DNA of 64,000 nt, from the NCBI RefSeq assembly GCF_003049725.1, contig NZ_QAGM01000006.1, positions 1 through 64,000 on the forward strand. The letters are read 5' to 3'. Position numbers and translations under genes: made by a program. Under the pieces are notes generated by a model. The model saw nothing but the letters and a program-made list of their open reading frames with translations, was not told the DNA's origin and searched no databases. This stretch comes from Oceanimonas marisflavi (GTDB taxonomy: Bacteria; Pseudomonadota; Gammaproteobacteria; Enterobacterales; Aeromonadaceae). Every line of letters starts with the position of its first letter. Position 1 is the first letter of the stretch. This document shows positions 1 through 8,694 of the stretch, in pieces.

Positions 1-1053
1 ATCAGCGTCTCAGATCGCCAACACGCTGTGGCGCTGATTGAGGAAGCGATGCGGGCCGGAGCACGCAAAGAAATGGCCTGTCGCGAGCTGGGGATCAGTA
101 TCCGTACGTTGCAACGCTGGACACGAACTGGTGAGTTGTGTGCCGATGGGCGTCCTTCTGCCATCAGACCGGCACCAGCAAATCGGCTCAGTACAGCTGA
201 ACAACAACAGATCCTGGAAGTATGCAATCAGCCGGAATACGCGAGCTTGCCTCCGGGGCAGATAGTTCCGCGACTGGCCGACAAGGGTATCTATCTGGCT
301 TCCGAGCCGACCTTCTACCGCGTGTTGAAGGCGCATCATCAGCTGCATCGTCGCGGTCGAGCCCGAGCGCCTCGCAAGCTGGCTCGACCAACGACTTACA
401 TCGCCTCGGCTCCGAAGCAGGTCTGGTCATGGGATATTACTTACTGTCCGTCCAGCGTGCGTGGGCAGTTCTATTACCTGTACATGATAGAAGACATTTA
501 CAGCCGTAAAATCGTGGGTTGGGAAGTCCATGGCCGCGAGAGTGGAGCCTATGCTGCCGAGCTGATGCAGCGGACCGTGATGGCCGAGCAGTGCTTCCGA
601 AAGCCGCTGGTGCTGCACTCGGACAACGGTAGTCCGATGAAGTCATCGACCATGCTGGCCAAACTGGAAGAGCTTGGCGTGACACCCTCACGCAGCCGGC
701 CGCGGGTCAGTGACGATAACCCTTACTCAGAGTCATTGTTCCGAACGCTGAAGTACCGCCCGCTCTGGCCAACGTCAGGGTTTAGCAGTCTGGATGAAAC
801 CCGGCTCTGGATACAGCAGTTCGTTGCCTGGTACAACCATGAACATCGGCACAGCCGCATTCAGTATGTGACGCCCGTTCAGCGTCATCAGGGAGAAGAT
901 ATAGCCCTGCTGAAAGAACGCCATGCCGTGTATCAACGAGCTAAAGCGAGGCGTCCAGAGCGGTGGTCAGGAACAACACGCAACTGGACGCCGGCAGGAG
1001 ATGTGGCACTCAACCCAGAGCGATTGGACGAAACACAAAAAGCAGCCGCGTAA
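1..1053 (+). CDS. IS3-family transposase (OrfB), 5' end outside window
   Basis: DNA transposase that cuts and joins the ends of its IS3-family element. The frame is open from base 1; the first visible start is a GTG at 28, so the protein probably continues upstream or is made by frameshifting from orfA as in other IS3 elements. Counting from the GTG, a helix-turn-helix-like segment lies at residues 13-33 and an rve-type integrase core at about 125-290. The acidic triad is visible: D136 in WSWDITY, D199 in LHSDNG and E235 in YSESLFRTLKY. The second D and the E are separated by exactly 35 residues, the IS3 signature. No internal stop or frameshift is seen, so the visible part looks functional. 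Confidence 0.9.
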   Translation: MSVSDRQHAVALIEEAMRAGARKEMACRELGISIRTLQRWTRTGELCADGRPSAIRPAPANRLSTAEQQQILEVCNQPEYASLPPGQIVPRLADKGIYLASEPTFYRVLKAHHQLHRRGRARAPRKLARPTTYIASAPKQVWSWDITYCPSSVRGQFYYLYMIEDIYSRKIVGWEVHGRESGAYAAELMQRTVMAEQCFRKPLVLHSDNGSPMKSSTMLAKLEELGVTPSRSRPRVSDDNPYSESLFRTLKYRPLWPTSGFSSLDETRLWIQQFVAWYNHEHRHSRIQYVTPVQRHQGEDIALLKERHAVYQRAKARRPERWSGTTRNWTPAGDVALNPERLDETQKAAA

Positions 1054-1092
1054 AATGAAGAACGCGACAACTACCTTGAAAAACGCCGTTCA
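1..1092 (+). mobile_element. IS3-family insertion sequence, right part only
   Basis: The left edge cuts into an IS3-type element: an orfB-type transposase with a DD(35)E triad, followed by about 35 bases of non-coding end. The right terminus is placed near 1087-1092, where an IS-like tail (the gcgacaactaccttg stretch at about 1061-1076) gives way to unrelated AT-rich repeats. The left terminus and any orfA lie outside the window, so neither the inverted repeats nor target duplication can be checked. The element sits just downstream of the last gene of the polysaccharide operon. Confidence 0.75.
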
Positions 1093-1148
1093 CCACTAAA
1101 AACTCAACACTAATAAAACTCAACATTCACCACTAAAAACTCAACACT
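1089..1148. repeat. 23-bp direct repeat, two copies
   Basis: The same 23 bases (beginning ttcaccactaaaaactc) occur at 1089-1111 and 1126-1148, with a partial third version (aaaactcaacatt) between them. The array fills the gap between the IS element and the sugar transferase gene. The stop codon of that minus-strand gene (1148-1150) begins on the last base of the second copy. Confidence 0.8.
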
Positions 1149-1696
1149 CAAGTGACCCTGTCGCCGCTGCCCTTGCCCGACACCGTCATCAGGATATAAC
1201 GAAAATAATCTTTCACGGTAAGTGACTGGATCATTTTTTGATCGGTTTCGGCCAGCAACTCGGGGGTGGACATATCAATTTCGTTTACCTGTGCCAGGCC
1301 GGTAATGCCGGGGCGCACGTCATACACACCGTGAGCAGCACGGGCGGTTGTGAGCTCTTCCTGGTTAAACAGGCCGGGGCGTGGTCCCACCAAGCTCATG
1401 TCGCCTTTCAGCACATTCCATAGCTGGGGCAGTTCATCCAGCTTGGTACGGCGTAAAAAGTGACCAAACCTGGTAATGGAAGAGGCACTCGCCAGATGAC
1501 TGGCCACGGAAGCGGTATCCACCTTCATGGTACGAAACTTCACCAGGGTAAACGGCTGTTGATGGCGCCCCACCCGCACCTGGCGGAAAATGGGCGAGCC
1601 GGTATCAAACAATCCGATAACGGTAAGCAACAGCAGCACCGGAAAGCCGCACACCAGCCCCAGCAGTGAAAATACAATATCAAACAACCGAATCAT
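1148..1696 (-). CDS. Initiating sugar-phosphate transferase (PglC/WcaJ-type)
   Basis: Predicted membrane enzyme that moves a sugar-1-phosphate from a UDP-sugar to undecaprenyl phosphate, starting assembly of the glycan repeat unit on the cytoplasmic face. It is the short form of the bacterial sugar transferase family: one hydrophobic N-terminal segment (residues about 8-28), then a catalytic domain with the conserved KFRTM, LRRTKLDELPQLWNVLKGDMSLVGPRP and RPGITGLAQV elements (last shown in part). At 182 residues it matches PglC-like monofunctional enzymes. The ATG at 1696 is preferred over an in-frame TTG at 1699. It overlaps the upstream epimerase gene by 17 bases and is the last gene of the operon. 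The partner epimerase suggests a 2-acetamido-2,6-dideoxyhexose donor, but the sugar cannot be read from sequence. Confidence 0.88.
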   Translation of the reverse strand: MIRLFDIVFSLLGLVCGFPVLLLLTVIGLFDTGSPIFRQVRVGRHQQPFTLVKFRTMKVDTASVASHLASASSITRFGHFLRRTKLDELPQLWNVLKGDMSLVGPRPGLFNQEELTTARAAHGVYDVRPGITGLAQVNEIDMSTPELLAETDQKMIQSLTVKDYFRYILMTVSGKGSGDRVT

Positions 1697-2624
1697 CAAA
1701 ACACCTTTTTAATCCTTGTTCCACCGACAGCGGCGGCGTCCAGCCCAATAACTCGCGAGCCTTGGAAATATCCACCTGCAGCGAACCCAGCAACCGCTGT
1801 GCCATGGCTTTTTTGCCCAGCAGAGTGGCCCCAGTCTGCAGCAAGCCCGCCGGCACCGGCAGCAACCGGCACGGCTTGCCCGCCGCCTGGGCCACCCCGC
1901 GCAACAGCTCCGTGGTCGACAAATCTTCTCCGTCGCCGGCCAAAAACACCTGATTAGCCGCCGCAGGATGATCAATGCAGGTGATAATAAGGTCAACCAG
2001 ATTATCCAGCGCCACCAGCGAGCGCTGGTTATTAATGGCCCCCAGTGGCAAAGGCAGGCCTTTTTCAACCAGCTTGACCATGCTGGCAAAATTGCCTTTA
2101 ACGCCCGGCCCATAAACCAGCGGCGGGCGAATAATCACCACCTCCATGCCGGTTTCGGCGGCCAGTTGCTGCAGACCCTGTTCGGCTTCATGCTTGGAAA
2201 TGCCATAGGCATCTTCCGGTGCCGCCGCATCTTCTGCGGTAAAGGGCTGACCCAATGGTGTTTGCTCACCATTCACCTTGATGGAGCTGATAAAGATAAA
2301 GCGCTTCACTCCGGCCTTGGCTGCCTGCCGGGCAAGGTTAAGCGTGCCCTCCACATTCACCTTGCGATATTCCGCCAGCGGATCGGCCACTTCGTCTTTC
2401 ATAATATGAGCGCGGGCAGCGGCGTGAATAATGACTTGTTGATCCGCCAGGGCTGTAGACCAGTTGGTGTTGGCATTCAGGCCGGGCACTTGCACGATGC
2501 GAGAAGCCGGTATTTCAGCATGGCGGCGCACAGCTGCGGCCAGGTTAATATCCGGCCTGGAATGCAGTACTTCAGTAAGCCGGGAGCCCAGAAAGCCCGT
2601 GGCGCCTGTTAGTAATAAATTCAT
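1680..2624 (-). CDS. NAD-dependent epimerase/reductase, WbpV/WbpK-like
   Basis: Extended short-chain dehydrogenase/reductase of the nucleotide-sugar type. The Rossmann motif GATGFLG starts at residue 7 and the catalytic YGISK (YxxxK) lies near residue 140, in a 314-residue protein of normal family length. Relatives (WbpV, WbpK) reduce the 4-keto intermediate made from UDP-GlcNAc to give UDP-D-QuiNAc or UDP-D-FucNAc, and commonly sit beside the initiating transferase as here. Their substrate comes from a WbpM/PglF-type 4,6-dehydratase, which is not in this window. A simple Gne-like C4 epimerase role is the main alternative. It starts one base after the upstream glycosyltransferase stop. Confidence 0.8.
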   Translation of the reverse strand: MNLLLTGATGFLGSRLTEVLHSRPDINLAAAVRRHAEIPASRIVQVPGLNANTNWSTALADQQVIIHAAARAHIMKDEVADPLAEYRKVNVEGTLNLARQAAKAGVKRFIFISSIKVNGEQTPLGQPFTAEDAAAPEDAYGISKHEAEQGLQQLAAETGMEVVIIRPPLVYGPGVKGNFASMVKLVEKGLPLPLGAINNQRSLVALDNLVDLIITCIDHPAAANQVFLAGDGEDLSTTELLRGVAQAAGKPCRLLPVPAGLLQTGATLLGKKAMAQRLLGSLQVDISKARELLGWTPPLSVEQGLKRCFDDSVV

Positions 2625-2625
2625 G

Positions 2626-3789
2626 TTACTCCAGCACTATCTTGTCCAGCGCATCAACAAACACTTCAAACCTGAGCCTGGCCTTCAGTATTTCTCTTGC
2701 ATTTTGATCACCGGCCTCATTCACAACACCACTTTCAATGTCCGAGAAAATACCAGCCAATGCTTCAACTTCCGGTTGTACAACCAGGCCCACGCGATTT
2801 TCCTTCACCCATTGGGCCACCCCCGTATGTTCACCACAAACGGCCAGTATATTTGCACCTGAGAAAACATAGGATGATGACTTGCTGGGAAAAGCAAACC
2901 TTGTTACATCATCTTCAATAGGCAGCAAGGCCCAGGAGTAATCCGCATTAATCTGCGCTGCCTCTGTGGGAGTAACCTGCCCATGGTAATGAAAGTGCTC
3001 GAACCTTTCAGAAAAGGCTTTCAGGAGATCTGCATATACGCCACCACCTGCAAAGCTGAATGCAAGCTGGCCTCCCCGGACAAGGTACGTCTCTATTGCA
3101 TTCAGTACCAAAGGTATTCGCTGCAATCTTCCGGCATTACCACAAAAGGAGAACCCTGAGATTTTAGGTTTGGTTGTATCAATGCCGTCGAATGAGACTG
3201 CCGGATTGTCCAGTATATGTATGGGAACAGTTGTTCCCGAGCGCGCTTGAATTTCGGTTGCCATCTGCTCGGTAATGGTGATCAGGCACTTTGCCTTGCG
3301 CATGGTCAATGCGTCCATTTTAAGCAGAGTTTTATACACCCACTTGTTAACCGGTATAACAACGTTCGCGGCTTCCGGATGAATATCCTGCAGATGGTAA
3401 ATATATTCAGCACCAAACAGGCGGCTGTAAAGCATGACTATAAACGGAACCACAACAGGCGGATCTGTAGAGACATAAACTTTTTGTGGCCTGATCCAAA
3501 GCAACACCGCCAGCACCCAAAACATGAAAAAAACGGCATCAAATGCCCTGAGCAAAACACCACTGGCCGAAGTGGTTAAGGCTTTGGCCGGGTAAAAGCG
3601 TACCCCCTTACCGCGCTTCTCTTTCGCCAGCCTGGCCTTGATGCCAGCATGATCCTGCATAATCACAGAAACAGAGTGCCCCTTGGTCGACGCACCTTCC
3701 GCAAATCGTAAAAGGGCTTCGCCTATCACAGGGTATACCGGCCAAAAGCTGCGATTAATAACAGCCACTTTAACGGGCTTACGGGTCAT
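2626..3789 (-). CDS. Glycosyltransferase, WbuB-like (probable L-FucNAc transferase)
   Basis: Predicted cytoplasmic, membrane-associated GT-B glycosyltransferase (GT4 type) of 387 residues. The N-terminal half has the donor-independent Rossmann-like fold with a hydrophobic stretch at about 85-105 and the segment YHLQDIHPEAA typical of WbuB proteins. The C-terminal half contains FCGNAGRLQRIP and AFPSKSSSYVFSG, the nucleotide-sugar region. WbuB accompanies fnlABC in E. coli O26-type clusters and is assigned there to L-FucNAc transfer; the same adjacency holds here. The ATG at 3789 overlaps the fnlC stop as TGATG, giving tight translational coupling. An in-frame upstream start at 3804 would add five residues and is less likely. 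Confidence 0.82.
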   Translation of the reverse strand: MTRKPVKVAVINRSFWPVYPVIGEALLRFAEGASTKGHSVSVIMQDHAGIKARLAKEKRGKGVRFYPAKALTTSASGVLLRAFDAVFFMFWVLAVLLWIRPQKVYVSTDPPVVVPFIVMLYSRLFGAEYIYHLQDIHPEAANVVIPVNKWVYKTLLKMDALTMRKAKCLITITEQMATEIQARSGTTVPIHILDNPAVSFDGIDTTKPKISGFSFCGNAGRLQRIPLVLNAIETYLVRGGQLAFSFAGGGVYADLLKAFSERFEHFHYHGQVTPTEAAQINADYSWALLPIEDDVTRFAFPSKSSSYVFSGANILAVCGEHTGVAQWVKENRVGLVVQPEVEALAGIFSDIESGVVNEAGDQNAREILKARLRFEVFVDALDKIVLE

Positions 3790-4919
3790 CAGTACTGCTT
3801 CCACACGGTACGCATGACATAATCCCGGTAGCTGTGGATGATCCGAACCACCTTATCGGCCACGTTGGGCATGCTGTAGTCGGCCACCAGGCGCAGGCTG
3901 CGCGTTTCTCCCCTGCTTTGGCTTTCCAGGATTTTCAGGCCCTGCAACACCCTGTCCAGCTCCAGGCCCACCATCATGGCGGCGGCTTCTTCCATGCCTT
4001 CCGGACGTTCGTGGGCTTCACGAATATTCAGCGCCGGAAAGTTAAGAATGGAAGATTCCTCATTGATGGTGCCACTGTCGGACAGAACTGCTTTGGCAGA
4101 GAGCTGCAACTTGTTGTAATCCTTAAAGCCCAGCGGCTTGAGCAGCTGCACATTGGCATGAAACGTAACGTTCATGGCATCTACCCGTTTTTGAGTGCGC
4201 GGATGGGTAGACACAATCACCGGGTAGCCAAACTGCTCGGCTACTGTGTTAAGGATGTTCACCAGCTTGAGAAAGTTTTTATCGGAGTCGACGTTCTCTT
4301 CCCGGTGCGCACTTACTACAAAGAACTTGTCAGCTTCCAGCTCCAGCCGCTCCAGCACGTCCGAAGCCTCTATGCCATCCCGGTAATAATTCAACACTTC
4401 AAACATGGGGCTGCCGGTTTTGATCACCCGGTCCGGCTCCAGCCCTTCGCGCAGCAGATAGTCGCGGGCAATGGTGCTGTAGGTAAGGTTAATGTCGGCG
4501 GTGTGATCCACAATCCGGCGGTTGATCTCTTCCGGCACCCGCATGTCGAAACAACGGTTGCCTGCCTCCATATGGAAGGTGGGGATCTTGCGGCGCTTGG
4601 CCGGGATCACCGCCATACAGCTGTTGGTATCGCCCAGCACCAGCAGTGCCTGGGGCTGCACTTCTGCCAGCACCTTGTCTACCGCGATAATCACGTTGCC
4701 TATGGTCTCGGCACCGCTGGCACCGGCCGCATTAAGAAAATGGTCCGGCTTGCGAATACCCAGGTCATTGAAAAAGATTTCATTCAGCTCGTAATCGTAG
4801 TTCTGACCAGTGTGCACCAGAATATGCTCACAATGCTCATCCAACGCCGCCAGCACGCGGGAAAGACGAATGATCTCGGGGCGGGTGCCCACTACAGTCA
4901 TGACTTTTAACTTGTTCAT
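3789..4919 (-). CDS. fnlC: UDP-N-acetylglucosamine 2-epimerase-type enzyme of L-FucNAc synthesis
   Basis: Non-hydrolysing UDP-HexNAc 2-epimerase family member (376 residues), the third enzyme of UDP-N-acetyl-L-fucosamine synthesis (FnlC/WbjD/CapG). It converts UDP-N-acetyl-L-pneumosamine to UDP-L-FucNAc in the cytoplasm. Visible family features are GTRPEIIRLSRVL at the N-terminus, HTGQNYDYELN, VLGDTNSC, HMEAGNRCFD, SAHREENVD and SDSGTINEESSIL. The gene follows fnlB with a 22-base gap and precedes the WbuB-like transferase, the same order as fnlABC-wbuB in E. coli O-antigen loci. The three-gene context makes the FucNAc role more likely than ManNAc synthesis by a WecB-type enzyme. Confidence 0.92.
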   Translation of the reverse strand: MNKLKVMTVVGTRPEIIRLSRVLAALDEHCEHILVHTGQNYDYELNEIFFNDLGIRKPDHFLNAAGASGAETIGNVIIAVDKVLAEVQPQALLVLGDTNSCMAVIPAKRRKIPTFHMEAGNRCFDMRVPEEINRRIVDHTADINLTYSTIARDYLLREGLEPDRVIKTGSPMFEVLNYYRDGIEASDVLERLELEADKFFVVSAHREENVDSDKNFLKLVNILNTVAEQFGYPVIVSTHPRTQKRVDAMNVTFHANVQLLKPLGFKDYNKLQLSAKAVLSDSGTINEESSILNFPALNIREAHERPEGMEEAAAMMVGLELDRVLQGLKILESQSRGETRSLRLVADYSMPNVADKVVRIIHSYRDYVMRTVWKQY

Positions 4920-4941
4920 TATTATTCCTGGTTTTACTTAC

Positions 4942-6060
4942 TCAGGCCTGAGTGCCTACGGGACAGGCATAGGTGTCCGGGTTTTCGCGGTCAAATATTT
5001 CATTGGCCCACAGCATGACCACCATTTCATCGTTACCCACATTGGTAATGTCGTGAGTCCAGCCCGGCACGGTTTCCACAATTTCCGGCTGCTCACCGCT
5101 GGTGAACAACTCATAAAACTCGCCGCTCATAATATGGCGGAAACGAAAACAAGCCTTGCCCTTGATCACCAGAAACTTCTCGGTTTTGGAATGGTGATAG
5201 TGGCCACCACGGGTAATGCCGGGGTGTGCGGTAAAAAACGAAAACTGGCCGGCATCGGGAGTTTTAAGCATCTCCACAAACACGCCACGTTCATCACCGT
5301 ATTTGGGCACCGGATAGGTGAAGTTCTCTGGTGGTAAATAGCTGAGATAGGTGGAGTAGAGCGCCCTAACCAGGCCAGTGCCTACTCGTTCGGTAACCAG
5401 CGTATCGCGGCTGTCGCGAAAGCGCTGCAATTGTGTGGCCAGTTCACCCACGGTAATGTGGTACTCCGGTGCTACCTCAATAAAGGGGTTGCCGGTCAGT
5501 CGTCCTTCCATTACCGCCACAAAATGGCGAATGACATCATCGATATACACCAGCCGAATTTCGGCTGCGGGATCGTTAATGTGAATGGGCAGATCACGGC
5601 TGATGTTATGGCAGAAGGTGGCTACCGCCGAGTTGTAGTTGGGCCTGGCCCATTTACCGAATACATTGGGCAGGCGGAACAGGTGCACAGCGCAGCCATG
5701 CTGATCCGCCAGCTCCAGCAGCGCCTGCTCGGCCTGGCGTTTGCTTTCACCGTAAGGGTTATTCTGCCCGGCCTGAATGGAAGACGTATAAAGCACCGGT
5801 ATTTGCCGGCCGGTCTCACGAATGGCCTGGCACAGGCTGAGGGTAAGATCGGCATTGCCGCTGGCAAACTCGGCAGGATCCTGCGGCCGGTTAACGCCGG
5901 CCAGGTGGAACACAAAGTCCACCCCTTCAAGCAACGCCGGCAAGTCGGCCAGCCGATGCTCACGGGTGAAGGGCACCAGGGTGACATCGTCCCGCTCACC
6001 AAGGTGAGCCACCAGATTCTGTCCCACAAAGCCATTGGCGCCGGTTATGAGCACACGCAT
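4942..6060 (-). CDS. fnlB: UDP-2-acetamido-2,6-dideoxy-hexulose reductase with cupin domain
   Basis: Bifunctional second enzyme of the UDP-L-FucNAc pathway (FnlB/WbjC/CapF). Residues 1 to about 245 form an SDR domain with GANGFVGQ at residue 7 and the YGESK active-site motif. Residues about 250-372 form a metal-binding cupin, visible as GGHYHHSKTEKFLVIKG. In CapF the cupin carries out C3 epimerisation and the SDR domain the C4 reduction with NADPH. The 372-residue length fits CapF. The gene begins 2 bases after fnlA ends, so the two are translationally linked. Confidence 0.93.
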   Translation of the reverse strand: MRVLITGANGFVGQNLVAHLGERDDVTLVPFTREHRLADLPALLEGVDFVFHLAGVNRPQDPAEFASGNADLTLSLCQAIRETGRQIPVLYTSSIQAGQNNPYGESKRQAEQALLELADQHGCAVHLFRLPNVFGKWARPNYNSAVATFCHNISRDLPIHINDPAAEIRLVYIDDVIRHFVAVMEGRLTGNPFIEVAPEYHITVGELATQLQRFRDSRDTLVTERVGTGLVRALYSTYLSYLPPENFTYPVPKYGDERGVFVEMLKTPDAGQFSFFTAHPGITRGGHYHHSKTEKFLVIKGKACFRFRHIMSGEFYELFTSGEQPEIVETVPGWTHDITNVGNDEMVVMLWANEIFDRENPDTYACPVGTQA

Positions 6061-6062
6061 GC

Positions 6063-7097
6063 TTATTCCTCCGGGTTGATGTATTCACCCTGCTGCAGAG
6101 AACGGATAAATTCCAGCTTGAGCAGCAGCTTCTGCATGCCGGCCACATTCAAGCGTTCGGTGTTGTGGGAGTTGTAATCTTCGGTGTGAGAGATTTTTTC
6201 TTCGCCCTGCTCCACAAACTTGCCGTAGTTAAGGTCGCGCAGATCGGGCGGAACCCGGTAATAGCCGCCCAGATCCTCGGCGCAGGCCATTTCTTCCCGG
6301 CTGAGCAGAGCCTCATACAGCTTTTCGCCATGACGGGTGCCAATGACCTGAATGGGATAATCCGGCTGCTCCAGCAGGCTGGTAATGGCTCTGGCCAGGG
6401 TCTCTATGGTGGCCGCCGGCGCCTTCTGCACAAACAAATCGCCATTGTTGCCATGCTCAAAGGCGTAAAGCACCAGATCCACCGCATCCGCCAGAGTCAT
6501 CATAAAGCGGGTCATGTTGGGATCGGTAATGCTCAGCGGCTTGCCGGCACGTATTTGGTCAACAAACAGAGGAATAACCGAGCCGCGCGATGCCATTACG
6601 TTGCCGTAGCGGGTACCACATATCACGGTTTTGCTGCTGTCCACGTTACGGGACTTGGCCACCATCACCTTTTCCATCATCGCCTTGGAAATACCCATGG
6701 CATTGATGGGATAAACGGCCTTGTCGGTGCTCAGGCATACCACTCGCTTGACTTCATTTTGAATGGCTGCTTCCAGCACATTCTCGGTGCCCAGCACATT
6801 GGTTTTAACCGCTTCCATGGGGTGAAATTCGCAGGAAGGCACCTGCTTAAGCGCCGCTGCATGAAAAATGTAATCAACACCACGAGTAGCGTTCAACACA
6901 CTCTGATAATCCCGCACATCGCCGATGTAAAACTTGAGCTTGGGATGAGCGTATTTTTTACGCATATCATCCTGCTTTTTCTCGTCCCGGCTGAAAATGC
7001 GGATCTCGGATATATCGGTATCCAGAAAGCCGTTCAGAACGGCATTGCCGAAGGAGCCTGTGCCGCCAGTAATTAAAAGGATTTTTTTATGAAACAT
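6063..7097 (-). CDS. fnlA: UDP-GlcNAc 4,6-dehydratase/5-epimerase
   Basis: First enzyme of UDP-L-FucNAc synthesis (FnlA/WbjB/CapE): it removes water from UDP-GlcNAc and epimerises C5, giving a UDP-4-keto-6-deoxy-L-sugar. The NAD(P) motif GGTGSFGN is at about residue 10, SRDEKKQ follows the second strand, and the usual SDR YxxxK is replaced by MGISK, as in the CapE group. The ATG at 7097 (MFHKK...) matches family N-termini; an in-frame GTG at 7112 would add five residues. The gene is GC-rich like the host, unlike the AT-rich genes immediately upstream. Confidence 0.93.
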   Translation of the reverse strand: MFHKKILLITGGTGSFGNAVLNGFLDTDISEIRIFSRDEKKQDDMRKKYAHPKLKFYIGDVRDYQSVLNATRGVDYIFHAAALKQVPSCEFHPMEAVKTNVLGTENVLEAAIQNEVKRVVCLSTDKAVYPINAMGISKAMMEKVMVAKSRNVDSSKTVICGTRYGNVMASRGSVIPLFVDQIRAGKPLSITDPNMTRFMMTLADAVDLVLYAFEHGNNGDLFVQKAPAATIETLARAITSLLEQPDYPIQVIGTRHGEKLYEALLSREEMACAEDLGGYYRVPPDLRDLNYGKFVEQGEEKISHTEDYNSHNTERLNVAGMQKLLLKLEFIRSLQQGEYINPEE

Positions 7098-7143
7098 CGA
7101 GTCAGACACCAAATTAGAAAATACAAAAAGTTAACTTGAAAGA

Positions 7144-8682
7144 TCACCTATCCCCTCCTTTAAATAAGCGTCTAAAGCCATCAATCCATCGATAATGAAA
7201 CTTCCTCTCAATCTTAAAACTCTCGTGGCCAGCTTCATCTGCAAGATTAAAACAGGCCACATCCCCTTCCATAAACCGCTGTACAAGTGTAGACTCATGA
7301 CAAGTGGATTCACCAAAGCTTTGGTCATCGGCATCAAACTTGTTCTCACTTACGGCCCTCAATATCTTTTCAATGCTGGCGCCTACTCGGTACTCGTTCT
7401 CATAAATATTTAAGGGTTGGATATTACTTGCATATTGAGGAAATCTTTTATGAAAAACATACAGAAACCTAAATGCATTTCTAACCACCAACTCAGAGTC
7501 GAAATCGTCCAATCCATTTAACTTATCAAGATCTCTTTCACTATGAATCTGAATAGAAATATCAGACTCACTATACCAAGAAGGAGAAAGACCAATAACT
7601 TTCTTCCCTAAAAGTGCACCCTCTATACCTGCAGTTCCGTATTGAACTATAATGTAGTCAGCCTCTCTCATCAGATCATTAGTATTATAGATACTGCTAC
7701 TTGGTATTATATATGCGCCTTTTTCCTTGGCCCAACTTTCATAAACTCGTTCAGACTTATATCCATCTTTAGACACACCAATACTTTCATTCCAGTTTGG
7801 GTGGGCTCGAATTACACAATCTTCAAAGGATGCTCCAAGCCTCTCAATCACCTTTTCAACACCATCAAGAGGGTGCTTCCATTCAGGAGTCCAAGCGTCC
7901 ACACCTTTGAATTCATGGTTACTACTTGGAACTATCAAAACCTTCAAGTTACGATTAATAGGCCACTTTGCAACTTCAGGGTTTTCATTATACAAACGCC
8001 AGACAAGATTTTTTTTGTTCAACATTTTTACAGCAATATCGCCAGCATATGCTGCTTGATGTTCTGCAAGAGGTAGATCTTTATATTTTCTTGCAATAGA
8101 GTGCAAGGTTTTCAATGAACGACAGTCATCATTAACTTCAAGAGCCACACCTGGATAAGAAGCCTCAAACGTAACAAAATCTACGCCTTTACTCTCACAC
8201 GCTTTAAGTACAGCCCTAGGCATATCCAAGCGACCATTAAAAATAAAGACAAGATCCAATTTATTTTCATCTATCCACTTACAAGCATTCTCATAAACGA
8301 TCTCGGCTAATGGTTTCAACTTCTGCTGAGTATATAACACCTCTGAAGACAGACAATCTTCATCAGTTTCTATCCTATGTAAACTAAAAGAAGTTGAAGA
8401 AACAATTTCATAAAAAAGATCACTGTCAATTTCTTTTCTTACTTTTGGATCTATGCTAGATATATTTTTAACAGGGAATGTATCAACGCCACCAAGATAA
8501 CATTTGGAACATTCAAGAAGCTTACTGGTCCCCTTTATAAGTCGATTATAACAATGAGGAACCGAGGCGTTACATTTCAAAAAGAAATTCTCATGCCCTT
8601 CAGCTTCAAATAACTTCGAAATGTAAATCATATTATGAACACTACCCCTGTAAGGATAGAGCATTGCATATCCGATATTCAT
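7144..8682 (-). CDS. Putative GT-B glycosyltransferase, capsule-synthesis-like; candidate nonulosonic acid transferase
   Basis: A 512-residue protein I cannot assign to a named family with certainty. The C-terminal half has features shared by Capsule_synth-type (KpsC/KpsS-like) and bacterial sialyltransferase GT-B enzymes: an HP motif in CVIRAHPNWN (about residues 291-300 from the upstream GTG), a serine run PSSSIY about 30 residues later, then QYGTAGIEGALLGKKVIGLS, the usual nucleotide-binding loop before the last helices. The N-terminal half has several cysteines (CNASVPHC, LLECSKC). Lying between wzy and fnlA in an operon that makes a CMP-nonulosonate, it may transfer that sugar; this is inference. 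The ATG at 8682 with GAGGT upstream is preferred to a GTG at 8688. Strongly AT-rich. Confidence 0.6.
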   Translation of the reverse strand: MNIGYAMLYPYRGSVHNMIYISKLFEAEGHENFFLKCNASVPHCYNRLIKGTSKLLECSKCYLGGVDTFPVKNISSIDPKVRKEIDSDLFYEIVSSTSFSLHRIETDEDCLSSEVLYTQQKLKPLAEIVYENACKWIDENKLDLVFIFNGRLDMPRAVLKACESKGVDFVTFEASYPGVALEVNDDCRSLKTLHSIARKYKDLPLAEHQAAYAGDIAVKMLNKKNLVWRLYNENPEVAKWPINRNLKVLIVPSSNHEFKGVDAWTPEWKHPLDGVEKVIERLGASFEDCVIRAHPNWNESIGVSKDGYKSERVYESWAKEKGAYIIPSSSIYNTNDLMREADYIIVQYGTAGIEGALLGKKVIGLSPSWYSESDISIQIHSERDLDKLNGLDDFDSELVVRNAFRFLYVFHKRFPQYASNIQPLNIYENEYRVGASIEKILRAVSENKFDADDQSFGESTCHESTLVQRFMEGDVACFNLADEAGHESFKIERKFHYRWIDGFRRLFKGGDR

Positions 8683-8694
8683 GTTCACCTCTAA

